NCBI GenBank assembly: GCA_049724395.1
Contig: JAUGWO010000102.1
Coordinates: 186,001-250,000 of the forward strand
Direction: 5' to 3'
Source of the DNA: Spongospora subterranea f. sp. subterranea
Taxonomy: Eukaryota > Endomyxa: Phytomyxea > Phytomyxea > Plasmodiophorida
DNA length: 64,000 bases
A model generated the notes under the pieces. That model was not told the DNA's origin, ran no database searches, and saw only the letters and a program-made list of their open reading frames with translations. Position numbers and translations under genes: made by a program. Every line of letters starts with the position of its first letter. Position 1 is the first letter of the stretch. Of the stretch, positions 12,301 through 23,559 are shown piece after piece.

Positions 12301-12544
12301 AAATTGGCAATAAATCTAGCAACGAACTAGGCCCTGTTACACAAATTACTATTGCAGAAACAGTCAACAAAGATAACAAGGACAAACCCAGAAGAAGCAC
12401 ATGCGAGGCCTTTAACGAAGCGATTCGGGGGGCCACGCTCTGTACAAGACCTGAACGAAGATATGCCTCGCGAGATAGTCGAATGACATTTCCTTTACGA
12501 TTGCGTCGATGCCAGACATATGGTCGAGCAACAACCGCCGACAT
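9330..12544 (-). CDS. DIS3L-like exosome-associated 3'-5' exoribonuclease (RNase II/RNB family)
   Basis: Start is the ATG at 12544; the extra in-frame codons upstream are GTG. Three exons: introns at 11120-11171 (52 nt) and near 10823-10882. N-terminal RNRKGNVIRLSREAYLR matches the start of Dis3/DIS3L proteins. A PIN-like region follows, then cold-shock/OB domains (GRVVGIFQRNWRPYVGSV, DKRVPRIRIYSRR, RIDGWSANSRYPDGHII), the RNB domain (SIDPPGCVDIDDALS with the catalytic Asp cluster, VHIADVTAFIP, RRGTTVYLIDQRINMLP, HYGLAVEFYTHFTSPIRRY) and a C-terminal S1-like part. The PIN region lacks the DTN-type acidic motif of Dis3, and ELEFHDIVAELMIAANS is closer to DIS3L1 than to Dis3. It should therefore be an exonuclease without PIN endonuclease activity, in cytoplasmic exosome RNA decay by analogy with human DIS3L. 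Shares an upstream region with kinesin-14. Confidence 0.9.
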
Positions 12545-13002
12545 CACCACCCAATCATGGACTAGGGATTATGTATTGGGCGGTGCCGGTGACCTTACGG
12601 ACCTGATAGACCAAAAAAGCCAACGAGCTGAGGGTCGCCCCTTGCCTGCGCAAAATATGATTCTCACCGATTGCATTTCCCACATCACGCCACAGATCCG
12701 CTGATTTTGACAAACTGGACCTTGATAGAAAACGCGTAATCTCCAATTGCAAGACCCTCAAATTCGCCTTCAATATATCGCTTTGCGTTAATTGTTCTGG
12801 TACTGTGAAGAGATTTAGTGTAGGTTCTCTCTACAGGTCGACCGATAATTAAAGTACTGTTGATTGCCAACAAACACGTGCTTGTTTCATGGGGTTACAC
12901 CTGCCCCTCCTCCGCGATCAATCTCGGGCGGAACCCTCTCCTATAATGCACTATAGTGAACTAACAATATGGCATAGGATAGTGTGGTTTATTATATACA
13001 CC
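12545..13002. other. Intergenic region upstream of divergent DIS3L-like and kinesin genes
   Basis: No convincing coding region. Open frames on both strands at 12555-12880 have no recognisable domain and no clear splice partners. With the adjacent minisatellite this forms a roughly 730-bp divergent promoter region. Confidence 0.4.
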
Positions 13003-13240
13003 CGGGTGTTGATCAGTGATCAGGGACGCCGTCCTCTTCTCGTATCGCCTCCCAATTCATCATCCGGGTGTTGATCAGTGATCAGGGACGCCGTCCTCTT
13101 CTCGTATCGCCTCCCAATTCATCATCCGGGTGTTCAGTGACGCCGCCCTCTTCTCGTATCGCCTCCCAATTCATCATCCGGGTATTGGTCAGTGATCAGG
13201 GACGCCACCCTCTTCTCGCATTTCCTCTCAATTCATCATC
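13003..13240. repeat. 62-bp minisatellite, four copies
   Basis: Four head-to-tail units start at 13003, 13065, 13127 and 13179, each beginning CGGGTGTTGATCAGTGATCA or a variant. Units 1 and 2 are identical over 62 bp. Unit 3 is shortened to 52 bp by loss of an internal stretch. Unit 4 is 62 bp with several substitutions. Each full unit contains the palindrome-like TGATCAGTGATCA and a pyrimidine-rich CCCTCTTCTCGTATCGCCTC block. The array ends 36 bp before the kinesin ATG, so it lies in the likely promoter or 5' UTR. Confidence 0.95.
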
Positions 13241-13276
13241 GATTCCAGAGAATCTTCCACGTCGTTTCTCTTAGAG

Positions 13277-15693
13277 ATGTTGCGCAAACCGAAATCTGTC
13301 CAAGAGCTTAGCGCTAAAGCTGCTGGGCTTGAAGTCGTGTCGTCCTCCAATAAACGGAAACGAGAGCAAGAAAATGTCACTTCTTCGCGGATAAACAACG
13401 TAAATCTTTATGCGACTTCACAAAATTAGTGATTTGAGTTTGGCTTTGTCAGAAAAAACCGCCGGTTCCGCTGTGCTCCTCCACTGGTAGCAAAAAAAGG
13501 CTGACGCCACAAGAGGTCAGAAGTGTTCAGGTTGCTCCATGCTGTTCTCTTATATGCTGAAGCTGAGGGATCGCCTATCTGAAACGCGCTCGAAGCTGAA
13601 GGATAATATTCAAGAAGTCGTAGAAAGCAAAGAACAGATACTTTCACTGAAAAACGCACTTCAAGAGTCTGAGGACAAAATCAAACAACTCACAGAGAAG
13701 AATGCTGAATCAGCTGAATCTGAAGCTTTGTTGAAGCTCACTATTGTCGAGCTTGAACAGAAGATATCAAATTACTCCTCTGACATCGAGTGCCTCAACT
13801 CTAAGGTCGGGCTTAAAACAGTGCACAGTTTTGTACTTATTGTTTCGTGTCAGATTGTGACTGCACAAAAGGAGTGGGAAGAATTATCCGGCAAAGTTTC
13901 CGCTGGCCTGTCGCAGATATGCACTCTGGAGCAAGATCTGTTTATGCGCAATTCGCAACTTGGCGCTGCTAAAGCGTGTTCCGACGCTCATATGATAACG
14001 ATCGCTGAATTGACAGCTCAAAACAATATGCACATTTCGCGCATCGCTGTGGGTTGGGCTTGGTTATTTTCTGACGGCACTGACCTAGCGTTGGGGACCA
14101 GGAACTTGAAGCATCAGCACACTCGGATGAACTCTCTCGCAGAAACTTGCACAATCAAGTGCAAGAACTGAAAGGGAATATTCGAGTGTTCTGTCGAGTA
14201 CGACCTGCGTCAAATGGTTCTATTCCCGAGTCGATATCTTTTCCCGCATTTGATACGATTGAGATCATGGGACGCAACGACGTGTCTATTGACGGCTCCA
14301 CATGTTCAAGGTAATTGCATCGAATGTTTAAGTTATCAGCGCACTGACACGTTTGAAGACGTCAACACGCTTTTACATTCGACCGTGTGTTCAATCCTCT
14401 TTCTACCCAGGAAGAAATCTGGCTAGAAATATCCCAGGTAAATGTATTAGGAAACTCGGAATGCTTGCGGATTGACAGTTTTCCATTACTATAGTTGTGC
14501 ACTAGTGCGATCGATGGTTATAAGGTTGCTGTATTTGCGTGTGAGGATTTTGATGCGTCGTAGATATGCGTTTAACTTCAATTGGCCAGATGGTCAGACC
14601 GGTTCCGGGAAAACCTTTACAATGGAAGGCCCTCCTCCTCCTGTAGACAAAACTTCGATAGGAATGATTCCTAGGTTTTCTTCTCGCTTGGTTTATCACC
14701 TTGTTATTTTCTGATTTTCAGGCTAGGTCGATATCTCAAATCTTTAACTGTGTTAAAGCACTTTCGGAGCGCAGTTGGGTGTTTCAATGTAGCGTTACCT
14801 ATGTTGAAATATATAACGAGCAGATTTTCGATTTACTCGGTTCGGGTATCGTCCGAGATGATGATCTCAAAATTAAACATGCCCCTGATGCATCGACGGA
14901 AGTTGTTGGTATTAAACTTTTGGGAAGTACATGACTAAACGCTTAGTTCTTGCTGCCATCAGGTGCTATTGTAGAACCTGTCCTATGTGAAGCTGACGTT
15001 TTTCCGGTATTTATTTCGACCTTTCAACGTCGGTTGCTTTGTGAATTCATCAGCTAATTCTTTAGTTGCTTACTCGTGCGTCTCAAAATCGCGCTACTGC
15101 AAGAACGAAACAGAATGAACGTTCGTCCCGATCGCATTCAGTTTTCCAGATGACAATTCGCGGCAGCAATAGCGTAAGAATATTCCACTCATTGAAACCT
15201 GCGATCACGTTCGTCTGCAGTGCACAGGGCAAAACACTGTTGGTGTCCTCAATCTGATCGATCTAGCTGGGAGCGAACGATTGAAAAGGTCCGAATCTAC
15301 TGGTGATACGCTCAAAGAAACTCAGAATATCAACAAAAGCCTAAGTTGTCTCGGTGACGTGATATCCTCCCTATCGAACAAGTAGCATTGAATCGTTTTT
15401 TGTACCTTATCTGCTCGTTCATATTTTTGCTGCTCAGGTCAAAGCACGTTCCTTATCGAAACAGTAAACTCACATACCTTCTACAAAATTGTTTTGGTGG
15501 TGATTCCAAATGTCTTATGGTATTCCTGTTTTTTTGTGCCGTTTTAGTCCTGCTAACTAAGGCGTGCTGCCAGTTTGTGAATATTGCACCTGAGGAAGAC
15601 AACCTGCCAGAAAGCCTATCTAGTTTGAGGTTTGCCAGCAAAGTAAATTCGTGCCATCTTGGAACAGCAAAGCGATCCATGAAGGTGCAATAA
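13277..15693 (+). CDS. Kinesin-14 (C-terminal motor, KAR3/NCD/KIFC1 type)
   Basis: Start ATG at 13277 ([17 protein letters not shown]). A short basic tail is followed by a long coiled coil (about 13540-14140, heptad-rich [15 protein letters not shown]) and then the kinesin-14 neck-motor junction [20 protein letters not shown], which is diagnostic for minus-end-directed motors. The motor has P-loop [15 protein letters not shown] (split by an intron inside AYG), the switch I region [13 protein letters not shown], switch [11 protein letters not shown], and [14 protein letters not shown] followed by [13 protein letters not shown]. The protein ends shortly after the motor. Exons are joined by introns of about 45-70 nt, for example about 14415 (IWLEISQ) to [14 protein letters not shown]. 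Role by family: spindle assembly and minus-end microtubule sliding. Start and first intron are less certain because frames change around 13420-13540. Confidence 0.92.
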
Positions 15694-16145
15694 AATGTTT
15701 CTTACTTAATCTAATCTCCATTGAGCGTTTCTCCCGCCTGTTAGCATCGAGCGTAGGAATTCGCCAACGAAGAAAGGCGAATAGCCAGAGATTAGTGTCA
15801 GGTGGCCTCGTCCAGGACAGAGTGTGACAGATAGTCCATTAATGTATCAGAATTAAGTCATTAGTTCTATCAGGATCTGTTCTATCAAGGGGGGTGGCAT
15901 AGCATCGCTGCCTCACCCCATCGTATTAGCACGGGATTCATGCTGCTGCCCGAGGAGTTATAGTCGAGACTATAGTTCCAGAACAACCCAGCAGTACCGT
16001 CATATTGCCAGGTTGGTCTGTTGTTCTGGTGCCCCTGAAACGCATGGCACCAAGTTTTCCAATAAGGTTGTTGAAAAGAGTTTACCGTAAACCTGATCGG
16101 ATCCACTTCTCGAGTACATTTCCTGCTCAACTGCACAGATAAACT
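15694..16145. other. Intergenic region, no supported gene
   Basis: 452 bp between the kinesin stop and the RING gene start, both on the plus strand. A minus-strand open frame at 15885-16136 (83 codons, Trp- and Asn-rich) has no partner exons or known family, so I leave it uncalled. Confidence 0.35.
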
Positions 16146-17168
16146 ATGGAAGAATCGCCGTATATCTCCTCTAGGGCGGTTACTCTCCAGATCACCGATT
16201 TCTCCCCTAGCGCTGTTCGGGGGTCAAGCCCAAATACCGGTTTGAGGAGTAATATCGACATTACAATCGACACCGGACCTGGAAGACATATTTCTCTAGG
16301 ACACAGACCTTTGCGTTTGGCCTATATTTCATACTTGGTCGTTGAGTTTATTGTGGCTATCGGCATTTTGACGGTCAGCGCAAGCGAGGTCTCGAAATGT
16401 CACCACGCCGATCTTCGATCATGGATTGTGGCATGGGGTGCCCGCACTTTCATCGCCGCTCCAATAACTAGTTTCAAATTAATGCATCCCGAGCAGAACA
16501 AACGGGTATTGGATTGGCTCGATGCTATCTTATCAATGTACGTTCTGGTCTTATTTTTCTGGGGTAATCTTTTGCTGTTCTCTCCTGGTATATCGTACTG
16601 CCACACGAAATCGCCTATTTCTCTCACGTTCGTCGTCGTAGCTTTGGCCCTAGTATATGCTTATTTTGCATTACCTGTTCTGATCATTCTCTTCGTCTGC
16701 TTTTGCCTGCCTATAATTGTCTTAGCATGTAATCTTCCGCAAACCGTAAACCCTCTGAAAGCTCACCACGAATCATAGTCCACATGTTCGATGTAAAAAT
16801 TGATGCAAACGGAGCCTCTGAACGTCTGATTCGCCTGTTGCCTTCGCATAAGTTTGAAGAAGAGCCTGACCCATGCGGCGTCCCTTCTAGGTATGCAATT
16901 ACGTTGCAAAGTATCAGCCTGGTGCCTAACAAGTATTGCAGGTGCGCCATCTGCATGGATGATTTCGTGCCAAACCAGAGCACCTTAACGATATTGCCAT
17001 GTGGACATATATTCGATCGTGAATGTATACATAAATGGCTTCGAATAAAAAGGCAATGCGCCTTATGCAGACATGTCGGTGCTCATTATTTTTCTCGACT
17101 CCGCTCAATCGTGCCTTTAGGACATTACCCAACCTTTTTTCGTCGTCGCCTGCAATCCTTCGTCTTAA
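16146..17168 (+). CDS. Multi-pass membrane RING-H2 E3 ubiquitin ligase
   Basis: Start ATG at 16146. The first exon has four hydrophobic stretches (AYISYLVVEFIVAIGILTV, AILSMYVLVLFFWGNLLLF, LTFVVVALALVYAYFALPV, ILFVCFCLPIIVLA), so the protein is multi-pass. An intron at 16729-16778 (50 nt) leads to a cytosolic tail with a RING-H2 finger, CAICMDDF ... LPCGHIFDRECIHKWL ... CALC, containing all eight Zn ligands. An in-frame 51-nt intron (16891-16941) sits just before the first ligand. A last intron near 17075-17120 gives a short tail ending at TAA 17166-17168; without it the frame would run to 17296. This architecture (TM domain then RING-H2) is common in fungal, plant and protist endomembrane E3 ligases. 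The substrate cannot be told from sequence. Confidence 0.8.
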
Positions 17169-17362
17169 AATATCTTGTGTACTCAAAAAAATTACTATGT
17201 AATAAACTTATTAGAGTTACTTGTTATTTTGCTGACCCTGACCCAACAACTTTTCTTCGGCTTCCTACACTCAATTTGACGATAAGATCGCTGTAGGGTA
17301 CTGTTTCAAAATCTTAGTAGAATACATCCAGCGAAATAGTTTGCCAACCATCTCAAGAAAAA

Positions 17363-20300
17363 ATGGTAACCAGACCAACGAATGCGTTGAATGATTATGA
17401 ACTAATCATGGTTTCTTTGTGCGTCTTTGCTTGCATAGAGACAATTGGTGAGATAGAGTGTTATTGATGCTCCAATCTAACTCAGGCTCAATGTGTAGAG
17501 ACTTATTCCTAGTGGATGTCGCGTACAAAGCCACCGTGTTCTGGATTCATCCAAAGACCGATTCGGATACTGCACAACCATGGCGATATATATCTACGAC
17601 TTGCGTAGCCTGACGTTAGAGAAACTAATTGCTGTTCCAGGAAGGTTTGTTGCTACGCAGCCAAAACTTTCATACTCCATAGCGAGTAGATCCAATGGTA
17701 ACTCAGATCGGTGACAAATTTCACATGGTGCCCATCTGAGAGCAACCTCGTCGCCTCATCAAGCGGGGACGGATCCGTTATGGTGTGGAATATCAATGAG
17801 GAGTCCATGATGATGAAGTGCTCGTTGCCCTCTGGAGTTTATCCAGGTGCATGCCACTGGGGACTTGACCTCCTCCTATACACGTTAAACGTGCAATGTA
17901 ACTGATCGGGGCCGCATACACACAGGTCCAATCGCATGGTGCCCGCAAGACAACCAGAAGATGGCTGTACTGTCAACTAACGTTAGTGTGTCACGGCCCA
18001 ATACACTTGTCATGCGCCGCTAGTTCATCCCATTCTCTCAATGGATTGGTTTAGGGAGATATCTACTTATGGAATACCAATCCGGTCGCCACACAGAAGC
18101 TGCAGGTCGTTCATCGTGGCGATGCAACAACCATGCGCTGGTCGGACAAAGGGGCCAGCATGCTGCTGGCCTTGGGGACCCGACACGGTATGTGCCGAAT
18201 CATCACTAGTAGTAATCGTCTTTGCCCAAACCGATTCAGGACGCATCATGATCATGAATGTGTCGGACCGTAATCGTTTAGTTTCGATGCCCACTATAGT
18301 AGATATCAAGGATAGCATATCCGTCATCGACATTCGATGGGATCCAAATAGCTGCATTTACCTGCTGGTGCTGTATTCGAATGGGAAAATTGTCATGTTT
18401 GATACGGAGAGCTGCACATTGGCCATGGAGTTTGATAGCCAAAAGAGCGCCGTCGCACTGTCATGGAACAGGCTAGTTGCAGGCGAGTTTTTCACCATTT
18501 CATCGGCTAAACCAACATTGGACATTTGGAATGTATCCCAAAAGTGAAGAGACTCGAAATGTTTTTGAATATGCTACAAATGGCCAACTAATATGTACAG
18601 GAGCCCAATATCGCGGTGCAAGCTAGGAGATAAATCATGTGCCGCCTTAACTATGGAGATGTCAGCTGAATCAGCGTCTTTGCTAATTAGCTTTGTCGAT
18701 GGAAGCATAATCCTGTTAGATGTTAAATCTAAAATGGCTCTATTTACTAGCCAACCAGGGCATTGGGAGACAATTTTCGACTGCAAGTTTAAACGTGAGT
18801 GACGAAAGTAACACGCATGGATCGTTCTTGTAAACTTCGGTAATAGCGAGCGATGCCAACATCTTAGCAACCGCTTCGTTCGACGGAACCATAAAAATAT
18901 GGGATATGAGCGAAGGCAAATTCAAAATGGAGATGAATGGTGGTCATGGGTGTGTATATGCTCTTTCATGGGAGCCCAGGATCATCGTCTAATATTGTAT
19001 CCGGGTCGGTTGACGGAAATATTGATCTATGGGACACTACATCCGGCAAACGACTTCGATCTTTTGATCATCATGCCCAGGTGAAAATGCAACATTTACG
19101 TAGCAATCGCCTTTGAATGTTTGTATTAGTCATGTTATAGGTTGTGCTGGAACCCGGTTAATGCGTCCCAGATAGTTTCGACATCAAGTGACACGACGGC
19201 GTAATACAAAGAGAATAGTTTGTTGAGATTAGCTGGTGTTGAATGGATTGGTGTCTGTAGTGTGATTTTTAACCCAAATGGAGAGATCAGCGCAACTTTG
19301 TGCCATCCTGAACCTGTTTACGGATGTGATTTCAATGTGTTCAATGACAACCTTCTTGCAACTGGCTGCCATGACGGCATTGTAAGTGTTAACAATTTGT
19401 TGTTCTCCGACTCGCTAGATCTAATCGTATCACATCATTTCAGGTTCGTATTTATGACTTACACTTTTCAACAGAGAAACCTATCCATGAGCTAAAGGGT
19501 CATGGTCAGCGTGTGTTTAACACTGTGTGGTCCCCTCTCCTGCCCAATACATTAGCTAGTGGTAGCGACGATAAAACAATTCGGGTCTGGAATATAGCCG
19601 ACAGGTCATCGACTGTCTTTGAGGGTCACCATGACAGAGTCAGGGCCTTGATTTGGAATCATGAGGTATCCCGTGCTCGCGCGCAAAGCCATGGAATTTA
19701 CTGATCACTTTCCGTCTACGACGACGTCCAGATACCGTTTTTGCTGATATCTGGATCATGGGACAGCACAATGAGGGTATGGGACGTTCGCAATACTTCC
19801 TGCATTACTGTAGTACAGGACCATCAAGCCGATATTTACGGCCTGGCCTCGCACCCATTACGTCCGTTCACTCTGGCTTCATCTTCGCGAGATACTTCGA
19901 TTAGGCTTTGGGAGCTGGATGAAGATATAATTACTCGATTGCACATTATATGCAGCATTGATACGAAATTGGGGATATCAAGGTCTGTTGAGGCCTGGAT
20001 AACATCGAGTAGATTCTGACTTTTCGTCAGGTTACGTGATAAGCCTGAAGCCGCTATGAACATCAACAATCCTCGCATATTATGCGGGCCGGGGTCACAG
20101 CAGTTATCTCAGCAGCAACAATCTTCGCTCACACCGTCGAGCTCCTCATCGGCGTCCCTACTACTCAATGCGTCTCGTGTTAGCCGCTTTTTTACTTCCG
20201 CCCCAGGCATTGACAACTTATGGATATTAGCTGCATCGGTATATGTCATAACGTTCCTGCTTAAAATTCATGGGGTAGTGAATGTCGACTTACAGGTATC

Positions 20301-22542
20301 AAATGATGTCATTTCTCCATTAGAGGCGCCAATATTGCATATGAGCCAGATGTCAGCAGCTGCCTTATGCCAAAGCAAAGCAATTCAGAGTACGATCTCA
20401 GGCGCTACAGGCAGGTGAGAGAGTTGCGATACTCCTGAATTGAGATACCTTCTAAAGTATAGCGACTTAGGGGTAAAAGGAGGGAAATCATGCTACAAGC
20501 TGCCGACATACTCATTTTGAATGGGAAGTTTCGGGAGTATTGCCAAACTCTGATCGAGGTTGAGGAATGGGAAAAGGCGATTGCAGTTGCACCCAGTGTG
20601 TCAATTGAATATTGGAGGTATTTCACTGGGCATATAATCCCATCCTTGGTTGTTTTCATATGCGCGATCCGAATAGGGACATCACCAGACAATACGCCGA
20701 CTATCTCGGGAAGGATTCGAAGCATGCAGCAACACCATTCTGGATAGCCACAGGTAATCGATTTTAGCGTTTAATATAACGCAATATCTGCTTAGGTTTA
20801 CCTGACTCAAATTCATAGGGGCAATATCATCAGCAGTACAATTTTATGAAGACATTGGGGATCTGGACACAGCTATGATGGTTGCCGTCTCGGGTCAGGA
20901 GAGCAACACAATAACTGTTGGCAAGCCACCTTCTCCACCCCAGATTTCACCAACAACTGGCAACAATCCCGGTGGAATACCAAACAATGGTTCATCAAAG
21001 TCGTCAACGCTGGTAGATGAAGTTATTGACCGGCGATCCCAGCGAGCTTTTGATTCAAGTAATGCGATAATAGCAGCCTGCCACCATTTATCAGGGTCAC
21101 GAATACGGGTATGTTCGAGGTCATTAGTAGTTCTTTACCAACTATTGGCATTAGTCAGCGATCCAATTGTTGGTACGGAGGAGGGGAATTTATTACAGCA
21201 TTCGCTTTACAGCAATCCCTTGACAATTACAATGTATCTGATACAGCCTCAATCATTCTTCGCATTGCAGAACGTTTGCAGATGTGGTAATCTGAATTGC
21301 AGCTTTGAGGAAACCGCGCCCGCACCATGATATGATTCTTAAATGATCAGGGACGAGGTCAAGCGATTGTGGGATTTATGTCATTGGACAGTGGAGCAGA
21401 GAGCATCGATGTGTAATAGATACAGAGGAGACAAGGACTTATTGGAATTCTATAAGGAGGTGTGTATTATATCGTCAATCCGAAGAGAAAATGCTAATAT
21501 CCGCTGTTGCGAATAATCACAGATGGGGTTAAACAACCTAGACCATATTACTCGCGACATGATACCGAACTCCAATCAGATGTCTCCAGCTCAGAAAATT
21601 CGGCTTATGGTGTATGCGAAGAAGTACAGCGATGCAATCATTCACGGTTGTGAAAATATGAAAAGTATGTAACATCGATATGGATGTACTAGACTGGCAG
21701 TTGATTGCGATTTGTAATTTGCATAGACATGATGAGCAATCAGGATTGGAGCATAGAGGCTGTTTGGGAGATCATAACAATTCTGCATGATATTGATGCG
21801 GTCCAAGTGAATGAAAGGTACGCAGGTTAGGTTATAGCCCACCATCGCAGGAATGCCAAGAACGTCTTGACTTGAATAGGGACCGAGTCAACCTGCTCTG
21901 CTATTGCTCATATGTGGGAGGCCTTATAGCCGGCAGGAAAGGGTATCGCCGCATCGCCATGGTTGCCCTTAGTAACTGCAGGTCAGGCAAGCGAGGCGTC
22001 ATCAGTAACTGAAACTCATTCCGCATTGGCATTTCAACCACAGAAAACTTATATCGGATAACGCATTGATAGAGTTTCCTGTTGATCCCATTGTCATTAT
22101 GATGCAGCAGATAAATTATTGCGGCAACTACAAACAATTTTCAGGTCTGGCCCAGACCATAGCACGCGTTGAAGGTAGCTCCCGACATGTTACAGAGATT
22201 ATCCATGGTCAGATTCTCCAGATGATGAACCAAACTGATATTGGTTCGTGGCTCAGTTTCAATGTCTTTCTGCATTTCCAATACTTACTTACGCCACCAC
22301 CAGATTCCAAAGACCTTGGAGTTTGTTGCCCGGATCCTATTCGAATTTCATGCTCAAAAATCCCCTCAGCTCGTCATTCCAAGTTCCCAGCGATTTCAAT
22401 GTTTTCAGGGCAGCCAATTTACGGAGCTCCTTTTCCATTGCCAGATGGTGGAGGATGCATTGATCGGGCTGAGGCGATCATGTGGGCAAGCGTTAACCCG
22501 TTCTCCCCGACCAACTCAGGGTTAAGGCTACACCCATTTTGA
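17363..22542 (+). CDS. WDR17: WDR17 orthologue (WD40 repeats plus TPR/COP-like alpha-solenoid)
   Basis: The N-terminal match starts at about 17520 (DRFGYCTTMAIYIYDLR); the ATG at 17363 is a tentative start. At least ten WD40 units follow in many small exons, with strings shared with animal WDR17 such as GHWETIFDCKF, ILTATASFDGTIKIWDMSE-like text at 18860-18910, ASGSDDKTIRVWN, LLISGSWDSTMRVWDVR and HPLRPFTLASSSRDTSIRLW. A Q/S-rich insert (20100-20160) lies between the propeller and the helical half, where APGIDNLW and WEKAIAVAPSVSIEYW mirror the vertebrate protein. The C-terminus ASVNPFSPTNSGLRLHPF is almost the same as human WDR17, so the 3' end at 22542 is firm. Double propeller plus solenoid resembles coat and IFT proteins; the precise role is poorly known. 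Confidence 0.88.
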
Positions 22543-22579
22543 TTGATAAATCTAGTAAAGTGATATCACCATTCCGTCA

Positions 22580-22609
22580 TGCATTGCCCAGCAGTCAATT
22601 CATGGTTAT
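22580..22609. repeat. 30-bp direct repeat, copy 1
   Basis: Begins TGCATTGCCCAGCAGTCAAT and is identical over 30 bp to 23239-23268. The pair is 659 bp apart and in the same orientation. Confidence 0.95.
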
Positions 22610-23238
22610 CGGCGCACCATTAGCAACTGTTGCATTGATGCTCCGATTCAGAGCTGAGACAATATCCGCTTCTTCGTCCAGACCAAATTCGAAAATATCC
22701 GAGTCTGATCCCTTGACATCCTCATTGAACGGAACTTGGGTTCTTGACGGTGGAACATCGAATACTTCTGGTTGAGAACTGCCGGCAACATCACAAATCT
22801 GTTGTTTCACGTCAATCCCAAGGCACAGAAGTAATGGGCGTCCTAGCAAAACATCAGTCATTTCTCGCTCGACAACGTAAACGCGGTGACGACGGACTAC
22901 TCTGTCACCTGGCCAACAACGGTTACAATATGCAAATCGAGCAGAGTGGAAAATTGAGACTTGACCGTCGAACCATCCGCCAGCGTAAAGGAAATCTCTT
23001 CTTTGTAAACATCGGGAGAAGCGGGCGCTAAATGGTGTAAAGCATTGGGACCGACGATAGTAAAAATCAGCACCATCATCGACATCCGTTGGAAACTCAT
23101 GAATCAGTTTGCTTATTTGAACCAAAACTTTTAAAATTCTTGATATAGGCTTTGCGATCAGTTAATTACTTTCTGATTTATTCAGTTTATCTTGCTCAGA
23201 CTGGAAAACGGTATCTTGATCAAGCTGAGGACCGTTGC

Positions 23239-23268
23239 TGCATTGCCCAGCAGTCAATTCATGGTTAT
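23239..23268. repeat. 30-bp direct repeat, copy 2
   Basis: Second copy of the 30-bp repeat first seen at 22580. The flanks diverge at once on both sides, so the repeat is sharply bounded. Confidence 0.95.
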
Positions 23269-23559
23269 TGACAGTTATAGTACGCATAATTCGAACCTTA
23301 ACCGATGCGACGTATTGAAATACTGGAAGACCCTTTGGGCAGATCCAATCAAGATATCTCTTTGCAAGCATCCTTTCAAACTGCCATCATATTATTATTG
23401 GAGAAACAGATTATCGAGTTTGGCCAACACATTGATCAGGTTCGGCAATCTCGCTTCAGTACTGGCAGTACATATATACAAGCTCAAGGTGGAGGCGACT
23501 ACGATTGTCTTTGTCCGACATATTTTGAATGGAAGCCACATGATTATGTAATGAGGTAT

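Noticed and set aside
11168-12550. Start of the DIS3L-like gene at 12550
   Set aside because: The codons before the ATG at 12544 are GTG, so 12544 is used.
12165-12704. 179-codon plus-strand frame
   Set aside because: Antisense to the N-terminal exon of the DIS3L-like gene, whose minus-strand reading is clearly real.
15885-16136. 83-codon minus-strand frame rich in Trp, Asn and Ser
   Set aside because: Looked like part of a secreted protein, but no signal peptide, no splice partners and no known domain.
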